From NCBI RefSeq assembly GCF_037975245.1, contig NC_092577.1:24239398-24303397 (forward strand): a DNA stretch of 64,000 bases. The letters run 5' to 3'. A program made the position numbers and the translations under genes. A model generated the notes under the pieces. The model did not search any database, was not told where the DNA came from, and saw only the letters and a list, made by a program, of their open reading frames with translations. This DNA is from Apostichopus japonicus. Taxonomy: Eukaryota; Echinodermata; Holothuroidea; Aspidochirotida; Stichopodidae. Positions 54,290 to 64,000 of the stretch are shown piece by piece. Within the stretch, counting starts at the first letter, position 1; each line of letters opens with the position of its first letter.

Positions 54290-54800
54290 TTTTTGATTAA
54301 ATTTCGACGCGATGCGCCAACTGATGGTGGTGCACCGCCTAAATAGTGACGTATAAGCTTCAGTTGTACATCACCATATAAGTTCTTCTTCCATCCTCCC
54401 TAAATTTACACACGTTCATTAATAGTTTAGATGCAATTTAAAGCCTATATGGGTGTTAATTTTACCGATATAAGGGTACCTTTCATCGGAAATTTCGATG
54501 CTCCTTGCCAACCGATGATGGCGCTCCGCTTAGATAGTGGCGTATTAGATAGTGGCGTATACCAAAAGTTGTACATCACCATTTGACCATATGTTCTACT
54601 ATCAATCCTCTTCAAATTTTTAAACGATATTTAACTATGTAGATACAATTGCAGAAATCAGATCCATATTTCAAGGATGGGTACATGCAGCTTAGAGCAC
54701 TCGGGAAGTGCCGTTTCCGGCCATCTGGAGCCAAAAAAAATTATTGTACGCTTCGTGCCCAACCGATGGTGGCGCTCCGCTTAGATAGTCTTCCTGGCAG
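54290..54800. repeat. three diverged ~205-bp tandem units
   Basis: Units share TTTCGA(C/T)GC, CCAAC(T/C)GATG(G/A)TGG, GTTGTACATCACCAT and (G/A)TAGATGCAATT-like phrases at about 54,300, 54,505 and, partially, 54,640-54,800. A related copy lies inverted at 26,960-27,130. A short GATAGTGGCGTATTA duplication is inside the second unit. Confidence 0.7.
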
Positions 54801-55287
54801 GTTTGCCCCCCCCCCCCCCACTTTCACAACTAAAATCCCGCCCCTGACCTGAGGTGTTAGAACCGTATCAGTTCGAGCCTGTTAAACGAGCCGAAATTGA
54901 AGCTCCACAACATATCGAAGAACAACCCCGTTCGGAACTATTGCAAGGAACATACAACGTGGTAAGAATTTATTAACGAAGCATTTAAAGACCAACTATG
55001 GAGACTTTTCGATGAACATAAAATCCCACCATTTTTCATGTATGTAATCCTTAACTGACTCCAATTACATTGCTGTAATTAACTTTACCAATTTCGGACG
55101 TTAAATAAGTGAAAAATGGGACGAAAAGTCAGCTTCTATTTCAGACATTCCTGAAACATTCCTAAGACATCAGGTGACCATGTGACGTCAACGTTTGTAT
55201 ACCTCACTCACAACTATACTTTTAGTGTGTAAAGTCGTATACTTGAGCTGCCAAAAACATCAACGATATTACTCCTTTTTCCTCAAA
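54801..55287. other. unassigned
   Basis: No gene seen; it may contain the promoter of the following exon. Confidence 0.35.
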
Positions 55288-55530
55288 ATGTCACAATTCT
55301 GTGTTGTTGGAGGTTGCAGTTATACCTCATCCAACAAAAGCATCAGCTTTTTTAGATTTCCGAGTAACAGAACCGACGTAAAACGCCGCAGACTTTGGAT
55401 CATTTTTTTGAGATCCACGCGGAAAGATTTTTCAGCACCCGGAGTATCTCATGCCCATGAGTCCACATGCATGACCCTGCTTCTGTGTATGCAAATGTCT
55501 CATTCTGTGAAAATTATATACTGTCGATAG
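55288..55530 (+). pseudogene. THAP-type zinc-finger exon
   Basis: From the ATG at 55,288 (context CAAAATGTC) the frame reads MSQFCVVGGCSYTSSNKSIS, then FFRFPSNRTDVKRRRLWIIF and LRSTRKDFSAP. This fits the first two thirds of a THAP domain: the C-x4-C pair, the FFRFP phrase and the conserved Trp. The last Cys-x2-His pair is not found in frame; STCMTLLL follows instead and the frame ends at 55,530. It is either a truncated THAP exon or a pseudogene. THAP domains occur in host regulators and P-element transposases. Confidence 0.65.
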
Positions 55531-56507
55531 CTGTGTCGGACCATGGTCGGACATAGCTAACGTGAAATTGACCGTAAACACGCCCTGGACGTCCTTACAT
55601 GTAACATTATATCACGCAATTGACAGTAATATATTTACTGTAAGAGATGACCGTATATATATATACCGTGCCAAGGGTATAGCATTGTTAGTACATGTAC
55701 GGTAGTTAGTTACAACTCTCGCCGGCGTTGGCTCACAGCATGTGTAAATAGCCATGTTAGGATTTATCTATTTCATTTGTTGTATTCCAGTATCGTGAGT
55801 TCGTGATACATGTGTAATATTGTCCGTTCTGTTTATTCCGACATCTGCATGGTCCAAGGAGTTGAATAAAAACGGTAGTATGTAGCGATCGGACATTTTA
55901 TTTCGTTAGTGACTGTCTATGTGATTGTGGGATGTTAGTACTGGTCAAGGCCTGTTTCAACTAGACCTAACTCTATGTAATTACACAGACTCACGGTAGT
56001 TTTTTGCCCAGGATTGAACAAGAAACGTGGATTAGGATATTCACTGCTAAATTTGTTTATTGACAGGATACTTTTTCTGTGTTTGTATACTTTTGGATAT
56101 TAAAACGAGTAAGTACTATGTAAGTATATTGTACCGTACGGACGTATTGACGCTACGCTATGTAAAAGATGCCTCCATTTGAGTGGAAATTTTGCTAATA
56201 AAATAAGCAATTTCACTAAAATTTCTGCTTATAATTGTCTTAAAACTTGTTATTAACCTTCATGTGTTCTTGTTTTAAGCTAACAGCTTTTCAAACGCTC
56301 GAAATTGGAAGTCAAAAACAGTACAGTTGTTCGCTATCTGTGTACAAACAGTGCCTATATCAGCGTTTGATTTTCGCGGTATACAAACTTTGACGTCACA
56401 CGGTGACCAGAGGCTCCTTTGGGTCAATCTCTGTTTTCAGACATTCCAGAGGTTCATGTCACGTGACTACCCAAAATGTCCATTTTCGTGGTCGTTTTTG
56501 GTTCCTT
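55531..56507. other. unassigned
   Basis: No supportable gene. A short TATATATATACC run lies near 55,655. Confidence 0.35.
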
Positions 56508-59500
56508 GCTTTAGCAAAAGGAACCTATGCAGTCAGGTTGGCGTGTGTGTGTATGTATGTATGTGTGTGTGTGTGTGTGTCTGTGACACTTGCTTGGGTA
56601 CGCTCTATCTCAATAAGGGAATGTTGGATTGAGGCCAAACTTGGACTATAGATCCGCCATATGGAGAGGGTGTGCCCTATTGTTTCTGGTGCCCACAAAG
56701 GTCACCAAAGGTCAGTTATGGTCCAAAAACTGAAAATATTAAAACTGCAATAACTCCCAGTGCCAATGTGCGACAAGATTGATATTTTGGGACAAGTTGT
56801 GAACTGGTTAGGGGAGCATTTTCAAACATAACGGTCATGTGATCCGAGGTCACCAAAGGTCAATTAATGATAAAAAACTAGTATTTTTGCAATAACTTGA
56901 GAACGAAATGTCTGTTAGGGTTGGGAGTTGCCTCAATGTAATCCAATTGTCGACCCGCATCTGGGTGACCTTTGACCTCAATTTGACCTCTGGTGACCTT
57001 TTCGTGTTTTGGGGATTTTTACAGTTTTGATGTTATTTTCAGATGTCAAAGGTACCTTCTGATCATAAATGTCAATAGGTTGACCCCGTGTGACCTTTAT
57101 GTGCGAAGTTATATGGGGTCAAAGTTTTTCGGTCGGAGTTAGGATGGTTGTACAGACTTTTCGTTTTGTTTTTTGGAATCAGGAGATTAAACTACATCTG
57201 AATCCAAGGTCAAAAGGTCAAAGGTCACATTAGAAAAAATGTGCTTATTTTGGGAGGAAACGAGCAAAAAAGAAAATGTTTGGTTTTGATGCTAGATTTG
57301 GATATCAAAGGTACCTTCCGATCAAAAATGTCAATGGGTTGACACCCGTGTGACCTTCGTGTGCGAAGTTATACGAGGTCAAAGTTAATTTTCACACATT
57401 TAATGCAACAACTCCCAGTTCCAAGGTGTGATATGGTTGATATTTTTGGACAAGTTGCAAATGGTATAGGGGAATATTTTCAAACTTACCGGTCATGTGA
57501 TCCAAGGTCACCAAAGGTCAATTAATGTCAAAAAACTAGTATTTTGGGGGTAGAAAATGGGCAAAGAAAAACATGTTTGAATTTTTATAGTTTGATGCTC
57601 TAATTTAGGTCTCATCAATCAAAAATGTCAATAAATTGACCCAAGGTGACCTTTGTATGTTAAGTTATATGAGGTCAAAGTTAATTTTCAGACAGTTAGT
57701 GTAATAACTCCCAGTGCCAAGGTGTTACACAGTTGATATTTTGAGACAAGTTGCAAATGGTATAGGGGAATATTTTCAAACTTAACGGTCATGTGATCCG
57801 AGGTCACCAAAGGTCAATTAATGATAAAAAACTAGTATTTTTTGCGATAACTTGAGAACAAATTGTCCGTTAGGGTTGGGAGTTGCTTCAATGTAATCCA
57901 ATTGTCGACCCGCATCTGGGTGACCCTTGACCTCAATTTGACCTCTGGTGACCTTTTCGTGTTTTGGGGATTTTTACAGTTTTGATGCTATTTTCAGATG
58001 TCAAAGGTACCTTCTGATCCTAAATGTCATCAGGTTGACCCCGTGTGACCTTTTTGTGCGAAGTTATATGGGGTCAAAGTTTTTCGGTCGGAGTTAGGAT
58101 GGCTGTACAGACTTTACGTTTTGTTTTTTGTAATCAGGGGATAAAACTACATCTGAAACCAAGGTCAAAAGGTCAAAGGTCACATTAGAAAAAATGTGCT
58201 TATTTAGGGAGGAAACGAACAAAAAAGAAAATTTCTGGTTTTGATGCTAGATTTGGATATCAAAGGTACCTTCCAATCAAAAATGTCAATGGGTTGACAC
58301 CCGTGTGACCTTCGTGTGCAAAGTTATACAAGGTGAAAGTTAATTTTCAGACATTTATTGCAATAACCCCCAGTGCCAAGGTGTGACACAGTTGATATTT
58401 TTGGACAAGTTGCTAATGGTAAAGGGGAATATTTTCAAACTTAACGGTCATGTGATCCGAGGTCACCAAAGGTCAATTAACGTTAAAAAACTAGTATTTT
58501 CGGGGGAGAATATGGGCAAAGAAAAATGGTTTGAATTTTTATAGTTTTGATGCTATATTTACGTCTCACTGATCAAAAATGTCAATAAGTTGACCCAAGG
58601 TGACCTTTGTGGGTTCAGTTATATGAAGTCAAAGTTAATCTTCAGACATATAATGCAATAACTCCCAGTGCCAAGGTGTGTCATGGTTGATATTTTGGGA
58701 CAAGTTGCAAATGGTATAGGGGAAAATTGTCAAACTTAACGGTCAAGTGATCCGAGGTCACCAAAGGTCAATTAATGATAAAAAACTAGTATTTTTGCAA
58801 TAACTTGAGAACGAAATGTCCGTTAGGGTTGGGAGTTGCCTCAATGTAATCCAATTGTCGACCCGCATCTGGGTGACCCTTGACCTCAATTTGACCTCTG
58901 GTGACCTTTTTCGTGTTTTGGGGATTTTTACAGTTTTGATGTTATTTTCAGATGTCAAAGGTACCTTCTGATCATAAATGTCATAAGGTTGACCCCATGT
59001 GACCTTTGCCTGTGAATTTATAATGGGGTCAAAGTTTTCGGTCGGAGTTAGGAGGGCTGTACAGACTTGTCGTGTCGATTTTTGGAATCAGGTGATCAAA
59101 CTACATCTGAAACCAAGGTCAAAAGGTCAAAGGTCACATTAGAAAAAATGTGCTTATTTTGGGAGAAAACGGGCGAAAAAGAAAATGTTTGGTTTTGATG
59201 CTAGATTTGGATATCAAAGGTACCTTCCGATCAAATATGTCAATGGGTTGACACCCCTGTGAGCTTTGTGTGTGAAGTTATACAAGGTCAAAGTTAATTT
59301 TCAGACATTTAATGCAATAACCCCCAGTGCCAAGGTGTGACACAGTCAATATTTTTGGACAAGTTGCAAATGGTATAGGGGAATATTTTCAAACTTAACG
59401 GTCATGTGATCCAAGGTCACCAAAGGTCAATTAATGTTAAAAAACTAGTACTTTGGGGGGAGAAAATGGGCAAAGAAAAACATGTTTGAATTTTTATAGT

Positions 59501-59840
59501 TTTGATGCTATATTCACGTCCGACCGGTCAAAAATGTCAATGGGTTGACCCCAGGTGACCTTTGTGTGTGAAGTTATATTAGGTCAAAGTTAATTTTTAG
59601 ACATTTAATGCAATAACTTCCAGTGCCAAAGTGTGAAGCGGTTGATATTTTGGGACAAGTTGTGAACTGGTTAGGAGAACATTTTGAAACTTAACATTCA
59701 TGTGATCCAAGGTCACCAAAGGTTTAATTAATGTAAAAAAAAACAAGTATTTTCGGGATAACTTGAGAACGAATTGTCAGTTAGAGTTGGGAGTTGCTTC
59801 AATGTAATCCAATTGTCGACTCGCATCTGGGTGACCCTAC
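56508..59840 (+). repeat. AGGTCA-rich array of ~955-bp tandem units
   Basis: It opens with a hairpin of GGTTCCTTGC and GCAAAAGGAACC, then CAGGTTGGCG and a GT run, as in the 27-30 kb repeat. The marker GTTAGGGTTGGGAGTTGC, or its close variants, recurs at about 56,914, 57,869, 58,822 and 59,779, giving spacings of 955, 953 and 957 bases. The array stops abruptly near 59,840 at GGGTGACCCT. Units differ by a few percent. Open frames inside are repeat artefacts. Confidence 0.92.
56543..56582 (+). repeat. (GT)n microsatellite
   Basis: GTGTGTGTGTATGTATGTAT followed by a GT run, in the same relative place as the GT run of the 27-kb inverted repeat. Confidence 0.9.
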
Positions 59841-59899
59841 TTCTCTAATCAGGTTTAAAATTGCAATATTTTCAGAGGTTAGATATGTAAAAGTTGTCC

Positions 59900-60225
59900 A
59901 ATTGATACATTTTGACACCCTCAAGAATCTATGTTGCCTCCAGGTTACCTCCGTCCCCCCTCCCCGATCCCGGTTTACTTAGTCTGGTGTCACCAATGGT
60001 GTGATACTCCATGCTTTATCCAAACCTTACCTCAGCTTTTGGACATTTTGCCAACTTTTGTCATTGTGAGGTAAATAGATATTTACACACCCAATAATCT
60101 ATGTTATCTCTCCCCCTCCCTGTTTACTTAGGCTGATACCACCACTGGTGAGATACTTCATGCTTTATCCAAACATTGAACTTAGCTTTTGCACAATTTG
60201 CTAACTTTTGTCATGGAGAGGTCAA
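59900..60225. repeat. tandem duplication of ~165 bp
   Basis: Two diverged units share AATCTATGTT, CTCCC, GTTTACTTAG, ATGCTTTATCCAAAC and TTTGCTAACTTTTGTCAT-like phrases at 59,925-60,070 and 60,098-60,225. Confidence 0.75.
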
Positions 60226-62929
60226 GCAGCAGTCTTCACTTCAGATTATTGTCAGCAGTGATGACTGATAGAATGCATGCATGAGCGTAATGGTACAGAG
60301 GATATTTCTCCATCTTGACACGGAGTTCAGAATCAGATAATTAACAGCATTTCAGGCCTGCAGCATTCAAAACCATTCTTTCACTCTATCTGGATCGATC
60401 GAAACATATTGCAATCAGCTTTGATGACTTACAGCGACTTTGCTTTATAGTTTGAAGAAGATTTGTATTGCAACACTACTATTACTAGAAGACAGTCTTG
60501 GCTACAGTATTAAAGGTATGTTACTTTTAATTATTTTCAAATAAGTACGGACTTTATTTTCTTTGGTTATGTAATACTGGATACTCATTGTAAATAGATA
60601 GTAAGTACAGACTAATTTTGTGATTGCTAGTGTGGAGCTTGGGAAAGCTGCCCCCCCCCTCTATTTAATTTTTGTAGTTATATGTAATTTTGTTTACCTA
60701 TCCGAAATGGAAGAACCCAGCAGGAAGGAGGCCAACACTTGTGACTTGCTATAACACATGTTGGACTGATTTCTTAATCAAGGATTCTTTCTTCCTCTTT
60801 TACTTAATAGGTGAGTTGTTTGCATATTATTTGTATGATACTAGTTAGGTAAGATACCCTAGATACCATTGTAATTCTTATGTATAATCAAAATGGTCAG
60901 ATTCACCAGAAATCTCAGTATTTCTATGACTAGTTAGTGCCATACCCTAAGGACCTTAAACCTGTACAGTGTTATTATATAGGCAGTGTAGAGCTAGCAC
61001 ATATATGCTACTCCAGGAGGCAAGCTGTGGTCCACCACAGGGAGCATATGAGGTGTATTGTCTGTATCTCCATGTCATTGGCATATGTCATTAAGTTAGA
61101 CTGATCCATTATTCAAGGGTTATGTATCTGTTCACACATGTGATTGGTTATTTAAAAGTAATTTACATGTTTCCATGGTACCAAGTGAGATGATGGTATA
61201 CTCATGATTTCTATTTTGAGCATGTAAGCAGGGGAAAGGATAATATGTCTCTGATTCATGTGTTTAATGCATTGGGTATATATAAAAGTTAGTTAAGTTT
61301 ACAGTGTGCTCAACAGGTATTTGAGGGTTAGTGGAAATGGAAAGGAGGAAGGTGATGGAAGTAAAGGTTAATTCAGAGTTGCATATCTGTAGGTGTGTGC
61401 GTGAGTTTGTGTGTGTGTGAGGGTTGAAATAGTATTTGTTATTGTGACAATGAGATGATGGTAAAGATGAGGAAGCATAGTTAGAGGGAATGAGGGTTAT
61501 GATAGAAAGTGTAAAGAGTTTGCTGAAAGATCTGTTAATGGGAAAGTAGTAAAGATGATTATTATCAGAGATCGAATGAGATAGGATTGTAAAGATGTAT
61601 CATTGAAGATGATATGAGTAATAAACACTTGTGACTTGCTAAAACACATGTTGGACTGATTTCTTAATCAAGGATTCTTTCTTCCTCTTTTACTTTATAG
61701 TTTATAGCTAATGACAGCAAAAGAGGGTTACACTAGGATCAGTTTCTTGCTTGCAGACTCTCACCATTCCCACCAAAAATAAATACAAGTATGTATAGGC
61801 TAGTACTAGTATAGCATGTCACATTGTGTAACATTTTGTAAGATTTTACTGTTTATAATTTAAACAATGAGCAGTTTGCTAGGTTACCATAGGTATAGAC
61901 TATAGTAGCACTACTATTCATTTAAAAGTAATGGCTAGTAGTACTGAGTACTGTATAGGCTACTGTACTATTATTACTGTCTCCACAGTCACTCTGCGGT
62001 CTACATATATGAAGCCTATGAAACTTTAAAAAACTGGCTCTATGTTACTTTAAAAAAACATCTATTGGTTAAATATACTTATGTAGTAACGAGTATGATC
62101 AGTTTACGTATGCATGTACACCTTGACCCCTCAATCTAACCCCCATCTCACCAAAGAAAAAGGTGATATACTTTCTTCAATTTATTACAAATTTATTAGT
62201 ATTGCTAGGCTAGTTGTACTTGTTCAAGTTGTTGTAGCCTCTTTATATCGATTCAAAGTAGTATTAACAACCTACACCTGGCCTTTGTTGTATCTTAAAT
62301 TTGTAAGGTACTGTATATCCCACCTAATATGTTACTTTCACATTTGATCATTGCTTTACTTCAATTTTTGAAAACATGTAAATCTATATAATTATACTTG
62401 ATCAGTACCACTGTCAGACTTTCAGTTCAGCCAAACATTTCAGAAAAGTCCTTTACAAATTTTGTTGTAATTGATTGAGGACCAAAATTTAATGGGGAAT
62501 CCAACCATAGTAAAAAAATAGTAATAGAAATGTTAATTTTGGGGTAAACAACCAGCAATGTTGGGTATAGAAACATATTGAATACGTTTTCAGGATTAGG
62601 CCTAGAACTAGGAGTATTGAAGGAAATGTATGTATTAATAGCCTTGGCCTTTTATTTTGTTATTTGACTAATGTTAGCAGCCAGGTGGATGAGAAATCAA
62701 ATGACCTTGGAAAAGCCATAGTACTTTACTAGGTTTGTAAAATTCAAGTTCACTTCATTGAATCTAGGCTTAGCCTATGTCTTACTCTTGTTAGTCTTAA
62801 GAAGGTTTTAGTTGTGCTCCGCCCCTGGTACTTTCCTCTCATCAATTTCCGCACGTACAGTCATTTACATTAATGAAAATAATATGGAAACGGTCCAAGA
62901 ATAGTGTTGTTTGTTTACATGTTTTGAAG
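60226..62929. other. intron-like sequence, no coding exon found
   Basis: AT-rich with candidate splice sites but no supportable reading frame. A donor-like AAAG|GTATGT is at 60,516. A 75-base segment (60,737-60,810) ending in a polypyrimidine tract is repeated at 61,625-61,700. I read the stretch as intron or noncoding transcript territory. Confidence 0.4.
60737..60820 (+). promoter_or_regulatory. candidate recursive splice site
   Basis: TTTCTTCCTCTTTTACTTAATAG is a strong 3' splice site and is followed with no gap by GTGAGTTG, a strong 5' splice site at 60,811. This back-to-back layout is that of a ratchet point. The diverged duplicate at 61,625-61,700 keeps the acceptor but not the donor. 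Confidence 0.4.
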
Positions 62930-63710
62930 CCAGAAAGTCACCATTATCTAAGCAGTATGCGGAAAGTAAAGGTGGGAGAAAATCAGTAAAATAAGTGTAA
63001 GCTACCCCATGTTGGCTGGCCCCAAAGCCAGACTCAGCCATTTTTTTCTGAGATAATGTTTATTTTCCTTTATTTGTATTTTGCAGGTGAGCTATATTAC
63101 AGTAGTCACCCAAGAGCTTCAAGTTCTAGTTTCAGAGTCAACGATATTGTTCCAAATCAAGGTATACATATCTTTCCTTCTGTTGTTTAAGGTTTCCTTG
63201 GTATTTTGCAATTGTCGAGATTCAGTGCCAAATAAAATCTTCAGGTTGGATGGTATGTAAGAGAAATTACCAGGCGTGGTTTACGAAAATAACTGTCACC
63301 TAGTTAGATTTTTATCAAGACCACTCTTAACTCGAACAGAATTGGCTAGGCCCATGGGTAATTTATGTAGTCTAGGATAGGCTTAACTTTAAAGTTAGAT
63401 AACCCACACATTAATCAGGCTGGAATAGGCGTAACTTATACCAACAGTAGTATGCTGAAGTCTGTTAATGAGATATGGAGAAATACATTACATTAATATT
63501 AGGCCTAAGTTTTCTCAGTGTTTTCTGTTTACATGTTTGAAAGGCAGAAGGCACCACTTTCTATGCTGTGCGAAAAAGTAGGGGTGAGCGACAATAAGTG
63601 TAAGCTACCCCATGTAGGCTGATCTTAAAGCTAGACACAGTCATTTTTTCTTGAGAACATGTTTGTTTTTCTGTATTTTTATTTTGCAGGTGAGCTATAC
63701 CAGTTCAACA
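62930..63710 (+). repeat. ~600-bp tandem duplication with splice-like sites
   Basis: The segment at 62,930-63,105 (TAAGTGTAAGCTACCCCATGT, AAAGC(C)AGAC, TTTTGCAGGTGAGCTATA) recurs, diverged, at 63,535-63,710. Both copies end with a T-rich tract, CAG, and GTGAGC, then CACCCAAG(A/G)GCTT. Small exons or further ratchet sites are possible. Confidence 0.65.
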
Positions 63711-63750
63711 CCCAAGGGCTTGAAGTTCTGTGTAAGTTCCATCTTATTAA

Positions 63751-64000
63751 AAGCCATCCCAGGGCTTACAATACTGGTTCAAACTTGATTTTCATTAAGT
63801 CATCCCAGGGCTTACAATACTGGTTCAAACTTGATATTTATTAAGCCATCCCAGGGCTTACAATACTGGTTCAAAGTTGATAACTATAAAGCCATCCCAG
63901 GGCTTACAGTACTGGTTTAAAGTTGATAACTATAAAGCCATCCCAGGGCTTACAGTACTGGTTTAAAGTTGATAACTATAAAGCCATCCCAGGGCTTACA
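63751..64000 (+). repeat. 46-bp minisatellite, continues past the window
   Basis: Units of the form AAGCCATCCCAGGGCTTACA followed by ATACTGGTTCAAAGTTGATA and ACTATA repeat at least five times with few changes and run off the right edge. Confidence 0.93.

Overview
This is eukaryotic DNA with almost no conventional gene content. The window is a stack of nested, mostly decayed transposable elements joined by simple repeats and unassigned sequence. The mix of elements (Ty3/gypsy, Tx1-like, L2-like and jockey/CR1-like LINEs, Helitron, hAT, EnSpm, PIF/Harbinger, tRNA-headed SINEs, THAP and AT-hook coding fragments) indicates an animal. The overall texture suggests a marine invertebrate, perhaps an echinoderm; that assignment is inference only. 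There are no ribosomal RNA genes, no CRISPR arrays and no bacterial operons.

Left part (1-10 kb): the 5' end of a Tx1-like LINE at the edge, a broken gypsy element with a TATA-bearing LTR remnant, a PIF/Harbinger exon, a decayed Helitron on the minus strand (OTU protease-like, coiled-coil and Helitron N-terminal blocks), and an EnSpm transposase relic. Middle left (10-27 kb): two broken Tx1-like LINE copies. One carries a 305-bp fragment of its own family inserted with a 9-bp target duplication. There are also two copies of a retroposon whose head matches the 5' end of U2 snRNA, two tRNA-headed SINEs, and an L2-like LINE split by a 349-bp retroposon. At 27.1-30.2 kb lies a 3-kb inverted repeat full of AGGTCA half-sites. 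The same repeat reappears at 56.5-59.8 kb as a head-to-tail array of about 955-bp units.

Right part: 33,963-54,178 is one Ty3/gypsy retrotransposon on the minus strand. Its two 557-bp LTRs look identical and a 4-bp ATAT target duplication flanks it, so it is young. It encodes Gag, protease-RT, RNase H-integrase and an extra zinc-finger-like protein. Gag and protease are joined by a G GGA AAC -1 frameshift heptamer directly at the gag stop. Two single-base breaks interrupt pol. The retrotransposon is split by an 11.45-kb segment (34,839-46,292) with CACTCTAA termini and GTGTTAAT-rich ends, best read as a nonautonomous DNA transposon. That segment carries a spliced but broken gene of unknown function, a zinc-finger-like exon and a jockey/CR1-like LINE with an intact 941-aa APE-RT protein.

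The last 10 kb hold a THAP-type exon, the AGGTCA array, several local duplications, candidate recursive splice sites, and a 46-bp minisatellite that runs off the end.
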